A stretch of DNA of 64,000 bases from Oscillospiraceae bacterium (lineage in GTDB: Bacteria; Bacillota; Clostridia; Oscillospirales; CAG-272): positions 1-64,000 of the forward strand of contig SVSP01000010.1 in NCBI GenBank assembly GCA_015064255.1, read 5' to 3'. The position numbers and the translations under genes are program-made. The notes under the pieces are model-generated. The model saw only the letters and a program-made list of their open reading frames with translations, was not told the origin of the DNA and made no database searches. The stretch's first letter is position 1. Every line of letters starts with the position of its first letter. Positions 35,745 to 44,603 of the stretch are shown piece by piece.

Positions 35745-36332
35745 TTATGCGTGAAGGAGTTTTGAGAGGCGTTTGTACAGAAGCAAACAGACCACCGAAC
35801 AAAGAACGCCTTTTATAAGATTGAACGGAACTACCGCAAAGAGTACAAAAGTAACTTTATCGTGTATAAATCCTGTTATTGCCGCACCAGCGTTTATTAT
35901 ATCTTCCATCGGCATAAACGCTGAGTACATCGGAAGCATAATGAAATAATTCACAAGTCCGCCCGCGATTGCAAGAGAAACTATTCCGACCGCCATACCT
36001 ACAAGTGCGCCCTTTATGCTTTTTCTGTACTTATATATGAGCGCCGCGGGAACCGTAAGGCAACATCCGGTAACGAAATTAGCAAATTCGCCTACAAAGC
36101 CTGTTGAAGTTCCGTTTATGAGAATGTTAAGGGCATTTTTGATAAATTCCATAATTGCCGCCGCCACGGGACCGAGTGCAAATCCGCCCATAAGTATGAC
36201 CGACTCACTCAGATCGAGCTCATAAAAGCTCGGTGCCACGAAGACGAGAGGAAATTCGAGCAGCATTATTACTACCGAAAGTGCAGAAAGAAGTGCTATT
36301 TTTACTATGTATTTTACTTTTGTGTTTTTCAT
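35745..36332 (-). CDS. ribU: ECF transporter S component for riboflavin (RibU)
   Basis: A 195-residue integral membrane protein with about six helices, the substrate-binding subunit of an energy-coupling factor transporter. The LPLVFVAPSF-like start of helix 2 (LEFPLVFVAPSFYELDLSE) and VKNALNILINGTSTGFVGE-like segment (residues about 62-80) are typical of RibU. The energising EcfA/A'/T module is not in the window, as usual for group II ECF systems. Identification is reinforced by the FMN riboswitch upstream. Start ATG 36332 has AGGAG upstream, which is buried in a hairpin. Confidence 0.94.
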   Translation of the reverse strand: MKNTKVKYIVKIALLSALSVVIMLLEFPLVFVAPSFYELDLSESVILMGGFALGPVAAAIMEFIKNALNILINGTSTGFVGEFANFVTGCCLTVPAALIYKYRKSIKGALVGMAVGIVSLAIAGGLVNYFIMLPMYSAFMPMEDIINAGAAITGFIHDKVTFVLFAVVPFNLIKGVLCSVVCLLLYKRLSKLLHA

Positions 36333-36336
36333 TTTA

Positions 36337-36368
36337 TTTCTCCTATATTAGATGTAATATCGGAGAAA
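36337..36368 (-). promoter_or_regulatory. Shine-Dalgarno-sequestering hairpin of ribU
   Basis: On minus, TTTCTCC (36368-36362) pairs with GGAGAAA (36343-36337), and ATATTA with TAATAT inside it, around a CATC loop. The AGGAG ribosome site of ribU is within the 3' arm. This is the likely expression platform of the FMN riboswitch, acting on translation. Confidence 0.8.
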
Positions 36369-36410
36369 AGACAGTATAAAATTTGCCGCAAATACGGGAA
36401 AATCAAGTTC

Positions 36411-36526
36411 TATCTTTTCTCATCCGGACTTTACCGTCGGTACAGGAATTTCACCTGCTCGGCACCATTTTCGGTGTTTGCGGACTTTAACCGCCGGTGT
36501 GGAATCTCACCAACCCTCAAAGTATA
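36411..36526 (-). promoter_or_regulatory. ribU leader: FMN riboswitch
   Basis: On minus the FMN aptamer core appears in order: GAGGGTTGGTGAGATTCC, ACCGGCGGT, AGTCCGC, then GCAGGTGAAATTCCTG, ACCGACGGT, AGTCCGGATG and AGAAAAGATAG. This is the RFN element that senses flavin mononucleotide. Confidence 0.96.
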
Positions 36527-36529
36527 GTA

Positions 36530-36567
36530 TATAAAAATATACGGCGGACGGTTACCCGCCCGCCGTA
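36530..36567 (-). terminator. Terminator of the str operon
   Basis: A 10-bp stem (36567-36558 with 36549-36540, one G-U pair) then a T-rich tract, just after tuf. It also nearly abuts the FMN riboswitch; I see no good -35 for ribU, so ribU may depend partly on read-through from tuf. Confidence 0.87.
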
Positions 36568-36597
36568 CGCGTTCAAGCTTTAACTTTTACTAACAAA

Positions 36598-37803
36598 TTA
36601 GTCAGCGATTTCAGCAACAACGCCCGATCCTACGGTTCTACCACCCTCACGGATAGCGAAACGGAGACCCTTTTCAATAGCGATAGGTGTGATGAGTTCA
36701 ACGCTCATATCAACGTTATCGCCGGGACGGCACATTTCAACGCCTTCGGGAAGGTTGATTGTACCTGTAACGTCTGTTGTTCTGAAGTAGAACTGAGGTC
36801 TGTAACCAGCAAAGAAGGGCTTCTGACGTCCGCCTTCCTTTTCTGTAAGAACGTAAACCTGACCAACGAACTTGGTGTGAGGCTGAACAGAACCGGGCTT
36901 ACAGAGAACCTGTCCACGTTCGATTTCGTTCTTTGCGATACCACGGAGAAGTGCACCGATGTTGTCACCAGCCTGAGCTTCGTCAACGATCTTATGGAAC
37001 ATTTCTACGCCTGTAACTGTTGTGGACTTCTTTTCATCGGAAAGACCAACGATTTCGCAAACGTCACCGATCTTAACTGTACCACGCTCTACTCTACCTG
37101 TAGCAACTGTACCACGTCCGGAGATCGAGAATACGTCTTCAACAGGCATAAGGAAAGGAAGGTCAGACATACGGTCGGGAGTAGGAATGAAGGAGTCAAC
37201 TTCGTTCATGAGCTCAAGAATAGGAGCGTACTCAGGGGAGCTGAGGTCTGTAGATGTGGATTCGAGAGCGTCACGTGCGGATCCGCGAACGATAGGTGTG
37301 TCATCGCCGGGGAAGTCGTACTGAGAAAGAAGGTCACGAATTTCCATATCAACGAGGTCGAGAAGTTCTTCGTCATCAACGAGGTCTGTCTTGTTCATGA
37401 ATACAACGATTGCAGGAACGCCAACCTGACGAGCGAGAAGAACGTGTTCACGAGTCTGCTGAAGAGGACCGTCTGTACCTGCAACAACGAGGATAGCGCC
37501 GTCCATCTGAGCTGCACCTGTGATCATGTTTTTAACATAGTCAGCGTGTCCGGGGCAGTCAACGTGTGCGTAGTGACGTTCGTCTGTTTCATACTCAACG
37601 TGACGTGTGTTGATTGTGATACCTCTTGCTCTTTCTTCGGGAGCGTTGTCGATCTGGTCGTATGCCATGAATTCAACTGTTCCTGTCTTGAGACCAAGAG
37701 TCTTTGTGATAGCTGCTGTAAGAGTTGTCTTACCGTGGTCAACGTGACCGATAGTACCAATGTTAACGTGAGGCTTTGTGCGCTCAAACTTAGCTTTTGC
37801 CAT
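36598..37803 (-). CDS. tuf: Translation elongation factor Tu
   Basis: A 401-residue EF-Tu that delivers aminoacyl-tRNA to the ribosome. G-domain motifs are intact: [10 protein letters not shown] near residue 18, the [12 protein letters not shown] switch II near 80 and [11 protein letters not shown] near 135. Switch I carries [20 protein letters not shown] lies about 10 bases before the ATG. Last gene of the str operon, 62 bp after fusA, ending at a strong terminator. Codon use is strongly biased, as expected for a highly expressed gene, which produces a long spurious open frame on the opposite strand. Confidence 0.99.
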   Translation of the reverse strand: MAKAKFERTKPHVNIGTIGHVDHGKTTLTAAITKTLGLKTGTVEFMAYDQIDNAPEERARGITINTRHVEYETDERHYAHVDCPGHADYVKNMITGAAQMDGAILVVAGTDGPLQQTREHVLLARQVGVPAIVVFMNKTDLVDDEELLDLVDMEIRDLLSQYDFPGDDTPIVRGSARDALESTSTDLSSPEYAPILELMNEVDSFIPTPDRMSDLPFLMPVEDVFSISGRGTVATGRVERGTVKIGDVCEIVGLSDEKKSTTVTGVEMFHKIVDEAQAGDNIGALLRGIAKNEIERGQVLCKPGSVQPHTKFVGQVYVLTEKEGGRQKPFFAGYRPQFYFRTTDVTGTINLPEGVEMCRPGDNVDMSVELITPIAIEKGLRFAIREGGRTVGSGVVAEIAD

Positions 37804-37865
37804 TGTAATTATTCCTCCTGAACAATTATTTATTTTTATTTTTTTGTTTTTTTATTTAAGCTTAA

Positions 37866-39938
37866 TTAAGCTTTTTTCTTTATAATTTCTTCCTGGATGC
37901 TTCTGGGCACTTCTGCGAAGTGGCTGGGCTCCATAGAATAGTTGCCACGTCCCTGTGTAGAGGAACGAAGGTCTGTAGCATAACCGAACATTGTAGAAAG
38001 CGGAACTTCTGCAACGATTTCGGCTGTACCCTTGTTGTCTTCCATAGAAACTACGTTTCCGCGGCGAGACGAGAATCCACCGATTACATTACCCATGTAT
38101 TCGGAAGGAACAACTGTAACAACCTTCATAATAGGCTCTGTGAGAACAGGATCTGCCTTTCTCATAGCTTCCTTGAATGCCATAGATCCGGCAATCTTGA
38201 ACGCCATTTCCGAAGAGTCAACTTCGTGGTAAGAACCGTCGTAAAGTGTTACCTTAATATCAACTGTGTTATATCCTGCAACTACACCGGTGAGCATTGC
38301 ATCTCTGATACCCTGATCAACTGCGGGAATATAATCCTTGGGAACTACGCCGCCGACGATAGCGTCGATGAACTCGTATCCCTTACCGGGCTCGTTGGGT
38401 TCAAGCTTGATCTTAACGTGACCGTACTGACCTTTACCACCCGACTGTCTTACGAACTTACCTTCAGCCTCAACAGCCTTACGAGCTGTTTCCTTATAGG
38501 ATACCTGAGGCTTACCGATGTTAGCTTCTACTTTGAATTCTCTGAGAAGTCTGTCAACGATAATTTCAAGGTGGAGTTCACCCATTCCGGCTATAATTGT
38601 CTGACCTGTTTCTTCATCAGTATAAGTTCTGAAGGTCGGGTCTTCTTCTGCAAGCTTTGCAAGAGCGATACCGATCTTTTCCTGACCTGACTTAGTCTTA
38701 GGTTCAATTGCAACCTTAATAACGGGTTCCGGGAATTCCATAGACTCAAGGACAACCTCATCAGCGCCTTCAAGGCAGAGGGTGTCACCTGTCGATGTAT
38801 TCTTAAGACCTACTACTGCGGCAATATCACCCGCGTAGCAAATGTCTATATCCTTTCTGTCGTTAGCGTGCATCTGAAGGATTCTTCCCATACGCTCGCG
38901 CTGTTTCTTAGACGAGTTATACACGGTAGTTCCTACGGGAATTGTACCGGAATATACTCTGAAGAAGCAAAGCTTTCCGACATAGGGGTCTGTCATAATC
39001 TTGAATGCGAGAGCTGAGAAAGGTGCGTTATCGTCAGAAGGACGTTCCACCTCTTCACCGTCTTCGTTTGTACCGCGGATAGCGGGTACGTCAACAGGCG
39101 AAGGCATGAAGTCAACGATAGCGTCAAGAAGCTTCTGTACTCCCTTATTCTTATAAGATGTTCCGCAAACTACGGGAACGATCTGGTTAGCGATAGTAGC
39201 CTTACGGAGAGCAACCTTAAGTTCATCGACTGTGATTTCTTCGTCCATAAGGAACTTTTCCATCAGGTCGTCATCAGTTGCCGCGATAGCTTCTACCATC
39301 TTCTGTCTGTACTCTTCAGCAAGCTCTACCATATCTGCGGGGATAGGTTCAACTCTCATGTCCTTACCGAGGTCATCGTAATAAACGTCTGCCTCCATGT
39401 TCATAAGGTCAACGATACCCTTGAAGTTTTCTTCTGCTCCGATAGGAAGCTGAATCGGTACGGGATTTGTCTTGAGTCTGTCTACGAGCATTCCAACAAC
39501 GCGGTAGAAATCAGCACCCATTATATCCATTTTATTGATGTAACACATTCTCGGAACCTGATACTTATCAGCCTGTCTCCAAACTGTTTCAGACTGAGGT
39601 TCAACGCCACCCTTTGCGCAAAGAACGGTAACAGCTCCGTCAAGAACTCTAAGCGAACGCTCAACTTCTACGGTAAAGTCAACGTGTCCGGGGGTATCAA
39701 TGATGTTTACGCGGCGGCCCTTCCAGAAGCAGGTCGTAGCAGCGGAGGTAATTGTAATACCTCTCTCCTTTTCCTGTTCCATCCAGTCCATCGTCGCTGT
39801 ACCTTCATGGGTATCACCGATCTTGTGATTTATACCTGTATAGTAGAGAATTCTTTCGGTTGTTGTCGTTTTTCCGGCGTCGATATGCGCCATAATTCCG
39901 ATGTTACGAGTATTCTCAAGTGAATATTCTCTAGGCAT
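37866..39938 (-). CDS. fusA: Translation elongation factor G
   Basis: A 690-residue EF-G that drives ribosomal translocation. GTPase motifs: [19 protein letters not shown] near residue 17, [20 protein letters not shown] near 82 and [10 protein letters not shown] near 136. Domains II-V are present to the end, with [20 protein letters not shown] in domain IV. AAAGGAG precedes the ATG. Third gene of the str operon between rpsG and tuf. Confidence 0.99.
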   Translation of the reverse strand: MPREYSLENTRNIGIMAHIDAGKTTTTERILYYTGINHKIGDTHEGTATMDWMEQEKERGITITSAATTCFWKGRRVNIIDTPGHVDFTVEVERSLRVLDGAVTVLCAKGGVEPQSETVWRQADKYQVPRMCYINKMDIMGADFYRVVGMLVDRLKTNPVPIQLPIGAEENFKGIVDLMNMEADVYYDDLGKDMRVEPIPADMVELAEEYRQKMVEAIAATDDDLMEKFLMDEEITVDELKVALRKATIANQIVPVVCGTSYKNKGVQKLLDAIVDFMPSPVDVPAIRGTNEDGEEVERPSDDNAPFSALAFKIMTDPYVGKLCFFRVYSGTIPVGTTVYNSSKKQRERMGRILQMHANDRKDIDICYAGDIAAVVGLKNTSTGDTLCLEGADEVVLESMEFPEPVIKVAIEPKTKSGQEKIGIALAKLAEEDPTFRTYTDEETGQTIIAGMGELHLEIIVDRLLREFKVEANIGKPQVSYKETARKAVEAEGKFVRQSGGKGQYGHVKIKLEPNEPGKGYEFIDAIVGGVVPKDYIPAVDQGIRDAMLTGVVAGYNTVDIKVTLYDGSYHEVDSSEMAFKIAGSMAFKEAMRKADPVLTEPIMKVVTVVPSEYMGNVIGGFSSRRGNVVSMEDNKGTAEIVAEVPLSTMFGYATDLRSSTQGRGNYSMEPSHFAEVPRSIQEEIIKKKA

Positions 39939-40029
39939 AGACTTTTTTTCTCCTTTATTTTAATCAAAGCATTTCATTATAGTATCTTTTGTTATTTAGG
40001 CTGCCCTTCGAAAAACACAGCCGCTACAA

Positions 40030-40500
40030 TTAATATCTGTAATGTGCAAACGCCTTGTTCGCCTCTGCCATTCTGTGTGTTTCGTCTTTTTTCTTGATTG
40101 CGCCACCCATATTGTTGGCAGCATCCATAATCTCGCCTGCAAGACGTTCAGCCATTGTCTTTTCGCTACGAGTTCTGGCAAAATTTCTGATCCAACGAAG
40201 TCCAAGGGTCTGTCTTCTTTCGGGTCTTACTTCCATAGGAACCTGGTAAGTAGAACCACCAAGACGGCGAGCCTTTACTTCGAGAACCGGCATTACATTT
40301 TCGAGAGCTTCGGTGAAAACCTCAAGACCGCTCTTTCCTGTCTTTTCTTCGACTTCTTTGAAAGCGTCATATACGATTTTCTGAGCCACGCCTCTCTTAC
40401 CGTCATACATTATGTTATTGATAAGCTTTGTTACGAGCTTAGAATTATACATAGGATCCGGTAATACGTCTCTTTTGGAAATTTGTCCTCTTCTCGGCAC
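40030..40500 (-). CDS. rpsG: 30S ribosomal protein S7
   Basis: A 156-residue S7, the standard length, binding 16S rRNA in the small-subunit head. I use GTG 40500 as the start: it has GGAGGG 7 bases upstream and gives the canonical MPRRG N-terminus ([15 protein letters not shown]). The longer frame to 40536 has no ribosome site. Second gene of the str operon; the 181-bp gap after rpsL holds a short hairpin (40657-40674) and possibly a weak secondary promoter. Confidence 0.98.
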   Translation of the reverse strand: MPRRGQISKRDVLPDPMYNSKLVTKLINNIMYDGKRGVAQKIVYDAFKEVEEKTGKSGLEVFTEALENVMPVLEVKARRLGGSTYQVPMEVRPERRQTLGLRWIRNFARTRSEKTMAERLAGEIMDAANNMGGAIKKKDETHRMAEANKAFAHYRY

Positions 40501-40681
40501 TGTACTTCCCTCCTTCATAATAATTAATGATATCATAGGTACTCGAAAGATTTCTTCCGTAAATGCAAAGTCGATAATGTGAAATATAACAGTAAACGTT
40601 ATTTAAAATCAACAGTTTCGGCACTCTGCTTTAAACGATAAAAAATTTAATACCTTTTTCGGATCTCTCCGAAATCAGAGC

Positions 40682-41098
40682 TTACTTTTTCTTAGCTCTC
40701 TTTGCACCGTACTTAGAACGGCTCTGCATACGTTTGTCAACGCCCTGTGTATCAAGTGTACCGCGAATGATGTGGTAACGTACACCAGGGAGGTCACGAA
40801 CTCTTCCTCCGCGAATAAGCACTACCGAGTGCTCCTGAAGATTGTGTCCGATTCCGGGAATGTAGGTTGTAGCTTCAAGTCCGTTTGTAAGTCTTACTCT
40901 GGCGATCTTACGAAGAGCCGAGTTAGGCTTCTTAGGGCTGGTTGTGGAAACCTTTGTGCAGACGCCTCTCTTCTGAGGAGAACTCTGGTTTGTGGGTTCA
41001 TTCTTCAGTGTGTTGAAGCCCTTCTGCAAAGCTGCAGCCTTGGACAGATAAATCTTGTCGTGTCTGCCCTGTCTGACAAGCTGGTTAAATGTTGGCAT
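40682..41098 (-). CDS. rpsL: 30S ribosomal protein S12
   Basis: A 138-residue S12 of the decoding centre. The conserved loops are present: [18 protein letters not shown] near residue 56 and the [19 protein letters not shown] segment near 80. The lysine and proline positions linked with streptomycin resistance look wild type ([17 protein letters not shown]). AGGAGG lies 6 bases before the ATG. First gene of the str operon. Confidence 0.99.
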   Translation of the reverse strand: MPTFNQLVRQGRHDKIYLSKAAALQKGFNTLKNEPTNQSSPQKRGVCTKVSTTSPKKPNSALRKIARVRLTNGLEATTYIPGIGHNLQEHSVVLIRGGRVRDLPGVRYHIIRGTLDTQGVDKRMQSRSKYGAKRAKKK

Positions 41099-41194
41099 GT
41101 GGCACCTCCTTACCTGCTGATTTTAAGTTTAATATTATATCTCAACGGCATAAACTTTATCGGCTGACATAACTTTACACCATAAGACTTTAAG

Positions 41195-41223
41195 ATTATA
41201 CCACTTTATCTTCAAAATGTCAA
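41195..41223 (-). promoter_or_regulatory. Consensus promoter of the str operon
   Basis: Minus strand: TTGACA (41223-41218), 17 bp, TATAAT (41200-41195), TGG before the -10. Leader of about 90 nt before rpsL. Confidence 0.9.
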
Positions 41224-41256
41224 GTATAGTTTTTCAGCTACAATATTTTCTACTAT

Positions 41257-41317
41257 TTGCACAACTTTTATACTTTTTTCAAACATCAACTTGCACATTT
41301 TTTCATTATTTGCACAA
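41257..41317. repeat. Three copies of TTGCACA upstream of the str promoter
   Basis: TTGCACAA at 41257, TTGCACAT at 41291 and TTGCACAA at 41310, in AT-rich DNA 35-95 bp upstream of the str -35. Could be regulator sites or chance in AT-rich DNA. Confidence 0.4.
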
Positions 41318-41329
41318 TTTTACACAATA

Positions 41330-41361
41330 AAAAGCGTGAGCTTCACAAAACTCACGCTTTT
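41330..41361 (-). terminator. Terminator of the lipoprotein gene
   Basis: An 11-bp perfect stem (41361-41351 with 41340-41330) with 10-base loop, ending in a T-run on minus. Confidence 0.9.
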
Positions 41362-41376
41362 ATATTGATTATTGAA

Positions 41377-43086
41377 TTATTCTTCTTCAACAGGATTCAT
41401 AAGATCGTACCAGATCTCATACTGAATTCTGAAAGAATATGTAGCTTCATCGGAAACGTCTATTGCTGCCCAAACGTAATCGTTACCCGAAAGCCACTTA
41501 GTAAGTCCGTCGTAGAAAGTATTAAATGCAATCTGCTTACCGGTTGTTTCATCAATCAAATCCGCATAGCCTTCAATCTTTATAAGAAGCTCTTCATAAA
41601 GCATTTCAAGATTGTTTTCTATATCCTTTACGAGATACTTGCTTTCTGCGTTATTCTCATAATCGGAGATTTCGTTATACTCAACTTCAAATCCGAGGTA
41701 AGGTGTAACGATGAGCTGAGAAAGTGCTGTCTTAGCGTGTTTCCAACCGTTAGCAGAAAGTTCAAGTTCTTCTGCTGTCATATCTGTAGACTGCTTTGTA
41801 AGGAATACGTTACCTACACCGTATCTGTTCATGCTGTAGCCGCTGCCTTCGATCTTATTAACCATACCGCTTACAGAGTCCAGAGTATAGTGCTGATTTA
41901 CAACACCGTAAAGAAGTGTATTTACAAACTGAGAGTTTGTATAAAGGAGAGAAAGCACCTTAAAAGCACGTGTGGGGTCAGAAGAGTATGTAGAAACCGA
42001 GAACATAGAGTTGTAAACAGACTCTGTTGTTGTGTGAGGTTTATATACGGGGATAACGTAATAATCTTCCTCGTACTGTTCTACCAAAGCTGCTGTGCCT
42101 GTAACGTAGCAAGCACCGAACTTTTCGGAGAAGTCAACGTCATATGTATGCTTGGGCATTGCACCGCCGGCTGCTCTGAGGTTACAGATTGTGGAGATCT
42201 GAGCCTTAACTTCAGGGAGACCGAGAATACTTGTGGGAAGGAATGTAGAAGTATAGAGCTTTTCCTGGTCAACTTCGGAAATGTACTGACCTACAACGGT
42301 ATCACCGTCGCCTGCGAGGTTGGTAACACCCATATTCGTTACGTTGTAAAGAGGAATTATACCGCTTTCATTCTTAGCGAGATTTACAAGGTAATCGTTT
42401 ATAGAATCAAGTCCTGTGATTTCGTCTGCAGTAGTTGTTCCCCATGTGCTGTAAAGTTTTTTATCAACAAGAAGATACTGATAATTTTCATATACCGAGT
42501 TTCCGGGGATAGCGTAGAGGAATTCATCTATCATACCAATCTGGCGAAGTGCTTCGGGAATATGCTTGGAAATAAGGGTTCCTTCGCCGTCCTGAGAAGC
42601 CATACAGTCTTCACCTTCAAGTTCATAGAGCCAACCGTTTGCAGCGAACTCTCGAAGCATAAGAGCATCGTTAACAAGAAGAATATCTACCTGGTTAGGA
42701 TATGTATCGGGATACTTAACCTCATCACGTCCGAATTCATTCTTTTCATATGAATCGTTGTCGGCGATAGAAGTGTAGTCTATGGATGTATCGTAATAAT
42801 CTTCTTCTCTCGCTTCAAGCTTATTTGTTATAGCAACGCGATATTCATCGGGTGTATATATGTCAAGTCTGACTTCTATACTGTAAAGCTGTTTTGTAAT
42901 TGTGCTGAGAGCGTCCTCAACAGCAAGTCTTGCTTCTTCTGTGGGCTTTTCGTCGGATACAAGCGCAATCACAACAGTCATAGCTTTTGCGGATGTACTG
43001 GACGCAACATAGCTGTCGTTACATCCTGCAAACACTCCAACGAGCATAACCAAACAGAGTATCGCGGCAATTAATCTTTTTTTCAT
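41377..43086 (-). CDS. Large lipoprotein, extracellular solute-binding-like
   Basis: A 569-residue secreted lipoprotein. Residues 2-20 form a signal peptide ending in a lipobox, VGVFAGC, with the lipidated cysteine at 22. The mature part resembles extracellular solute-binding proteins of ABC sugar transporters in length and pattern (YLVNLAKNE, TRAFKVLSLLYTNSQFVNTLLYG near 400), so oligosaccharide capture is plausible. No permease or ATPase gene adjoins it. AAGGAGG lies 11 bases upstream of ATG 43086. It has its own promoter, a leader hairpin and a terminator, so it is an orphan monocistronic unit lying between rpoD and the str operon. Confidence 0.78.
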   Translation of the reverse strand: MKKRLIAAILCLVMLVGVFAGCNDSYVASSTSAKAMTVVIALVSDEKPTEEARLAVEDALSTITKQLYSIEVRLDIYTPDEYRVAITNKLEAREEDYYDTSIDYTSIADNDSYEKNEFGRDEVKYPDTYPNQVDILLVNDALMLREFAANGWLYELEGEDCMASQDGEGTLISKHIPEALRQIGMIDEFLYAIPGNSVYENYQYLLVDKKLYSTWGTTTADEITGLDSINDYLVNLAKNESGIIPLYNVTNMGVTNLAGDGDTVVGQYISEVDQEKLYTSTFLPTSILGLPEVKAQISTICNLRAAGGAMPKHTYDVDFSEKFGACYVTGTAALVEQYEEDYYVIPVYKPHTTTESVYNSMFSVSTYSSDPTRAFKVLSLLYTNSQFVNTLLYGVVNQHYTLDSVSGMVNKIEGSGYSMNRYGVGNVFLTKQSTDMTAEELELSANGWKHAKTALSQLIVTPYLGFEVEYNEISDYENNAESKYLVKDIENNLEMLYEELLIKIEGYADLIDETTGKQIAFNTFYDGLTKWLSGNDYVWAAIDVSDEATYSFRIQYEIWYDLMNPVEEE

Positions 43087-43110
43087 TATTGGATGTCCTC
43101 CTTGTCAAAC

Positions 43111-43130
43111 ATACCGCCATCTTGCGGTAT
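43111..43130 (-). promoter_or_regulatory. Hairpin in the lipoprotein gene leader
   Basis: ATACCGC (43111-43117) and GCGGTAT (43124-43130) form a perfect 7-bp inverted repeat about 13-32 nt after the expected start point. It may be an operator or an mRNA stability element. No T-run follows, so it is not a terminator. Confidence 0.5.
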
Positions 43131-43148
43131 AGCTTTTATAACATTACT

Positions 43149-43177
43149 ATTTTACACTATCTGAGTAATTCTGTCAA
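43149..43177 (-). promoter_or_regulatory. Sigma-A promoter for the lipoprotein gene
   Basis: Minus strand: TTGACA (43177-43172), 17 bp, TAAAAT (43154-43149). Confidence 0.75.
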
Positions 43178-43357
43178 GAGACTTTTTCGTCCTTTGCAAA
43201 AACATTTTTGCGGGCTTTTGCATCCAAACAAGCATATTCACACTTTGTTAATTCATTTTAACCAAGTAATCACAGATAAATTTAAGCAATTTTACCATCT
43301 CTTTTGTTAAAGTATAACAAATTGCAAAGTACTTTATTGGAAACTATGCCGATTTTT

Positions 43358-44467
43358 TTACGGATCGAGATAATCTTTAAGTCTTTTCGATCTGCTGGGG
43401 TGACGAAGCTTACGCAAAGCTTTAGCTTCGATCTGACGGATACGTTCTCTCGTTATATTAAATTCCTTACCGACCTCTTCGAGAGTTCTCATTCTTCCGT
43501 CAGTAAGACCGAATCTGAGCATAAGAACGTGTTCTTCTCTGGGAGTGAGCGTATGGAGCACTTCGAGAAGCTGTTCTCTGAGCATTGTCTGCGAAACTGC
43601 GTCCGAGGGTGCGGGAGAATCGTCATCCTGAATAAAGTCACCGAGGTGGCTGTCCTCTTCTTCGCCTATCGGCATTTCAAGAGAAACGGGGTCAAGTGCT
43701 ATCTTGGAGATCTCGCGCACCTTTTCGGGGGATATTTCCATCTTCTTTGCGATCTCATCGATAGTGGGTTCATGACCGAGCTCCTGAAGAAGCTGTCTTG
43801 AAACTCTCGAAACCTTGTGTATCGTTTCTACCATATGAACGGGAATTCTTATTGTTCTTGCCTGATCAGCTATAGCTCTTGTTATAGCCTGTCTTATCCA
43901 CCATGTTGCGTAAGTTGAGAACTTATAGCCTTTACGGTAGTCAAACTTTTCAACCGCCTTAAGAAGTCCGAGGTTTCCTTCCTGTATAAGGTCGAGGAAA
44001 GAAAGTCCTCTTCCCGAATGTCTTTTAGCGATACTTACAACAAGACGGAGGTTTGCTTCAACGAGGTCATTTTTAGACTTTTCGTCGCCGTCAAACATTC
44101 TCTGTGCAAGTTCAGCCTCCTTTTCAGCTCCGAGAAGTGATACCTTACCGATTTCCTTAAGGTACATTCTTACCGGGTCATCTATTGCAAGACCTTCCTG
44201 TGCAAGCATTTTTTCCATATCTTCCGCAGATTCATACTGTTCGATCTCGCTTTCGATCTCACTTGCGTCTCCGTGCTTGATATAGCCGTCGATCTCATCC
44301 TCTGCAAGCTCGTCATTTCCATCGAACGCCTGCTCGATATGCTCAAGGTTAAGATCCTCGTCCTCAAGCGCAGAAATAAGTCCGCTTTCCGAATAACACG
44401 GTTGTGTGTCTGCCTTGCCGATTATGTCATTGACATCGACAATCTTATCTTCATCAGTGATCTTCAT
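43358..44467 (-). CDS. rpoD: Primary RNA polymerase sigma factor (RpoD/SigA)
   Basis: A 369-residue housekeeping sigma factor. Region 1.2 begins at [16 protein letters not shown] near residue 97. Region 2 has [12 protein letters not shown] and [19 protein letters not shown], with the -10-reading helix [15 protein letters not shown]. Region 3 starts near 205, and region 4 ends with [20 protein letters not shown], which reads the -35. A classical region 1.1 is absent and replaced by a short acidic segment, as in many Firmicutes. It follows dnaG by 136 bp. Promoters in this window match what this protein should recognise. Confidence 0.97.
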   Translation of the reverse strand: MKITDEDKIVDVNDIIGKADTQPCYSESGLISALEDEDLNLEHIEQAFDGNDELAEDEIDGYIKHGDASEIESEIEQYESAEDMEKMLAQEGLAIDDPVRMYLKEIGKVSLLGAEKEAELAQRMFDGDEKSKNDLVEANLRLVVSIAKRHSGRGLSFLDLIQEGNLGLLKAVEKFDYRKGYKFSTYATWWIRQAITRAIADQARTIRIPVHMVETIHKVSRVSRQLLQELGHEPTIDEIAKKMEISPEKVREISKIALDPVSLEMPIGEEEDSHLGDFIQDDDSPAPSDAVSQTMLREQLLEVLHTLTPREEHVLMLRFGLTDGRMRTLEEVGKEFNITRERIRQIEAKALRKLRHPSRSKRLKDYLDP

Positions 44468-44603
44468 TTATCTCTTCCTTTCTTTATAACGTACGCACTT
44501 TTTGTATTATGCATATTACCCTTTCTTTAAATTTCCCGAGCAGATGTCGAAAAACAAATGCTCTTTATATAAGCCTGCCGTTTTAATCAGCAAGATTATT
44601 TTT

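Noticed and set aside
36877..37821. Long open frame opposite tuf (314 codons, plus strand)
   Set aside because: Product of the strong codon bias of tuf; cysteine-rich, no ribosome site, no plausible fold.
37920..38690. Open frame opposite fusA (256 codons, plus strand)
   Set aside because: Same cause: antisense shadow of a highly biased gene.
41257..42753. 498-codon open frame opposite the lipoprotein gene
   Set aside because: The minus-strand frame has a signal peptide, lipobox, ribosome site, promoter and terminator; this one starts in the terminator region and has none of these.
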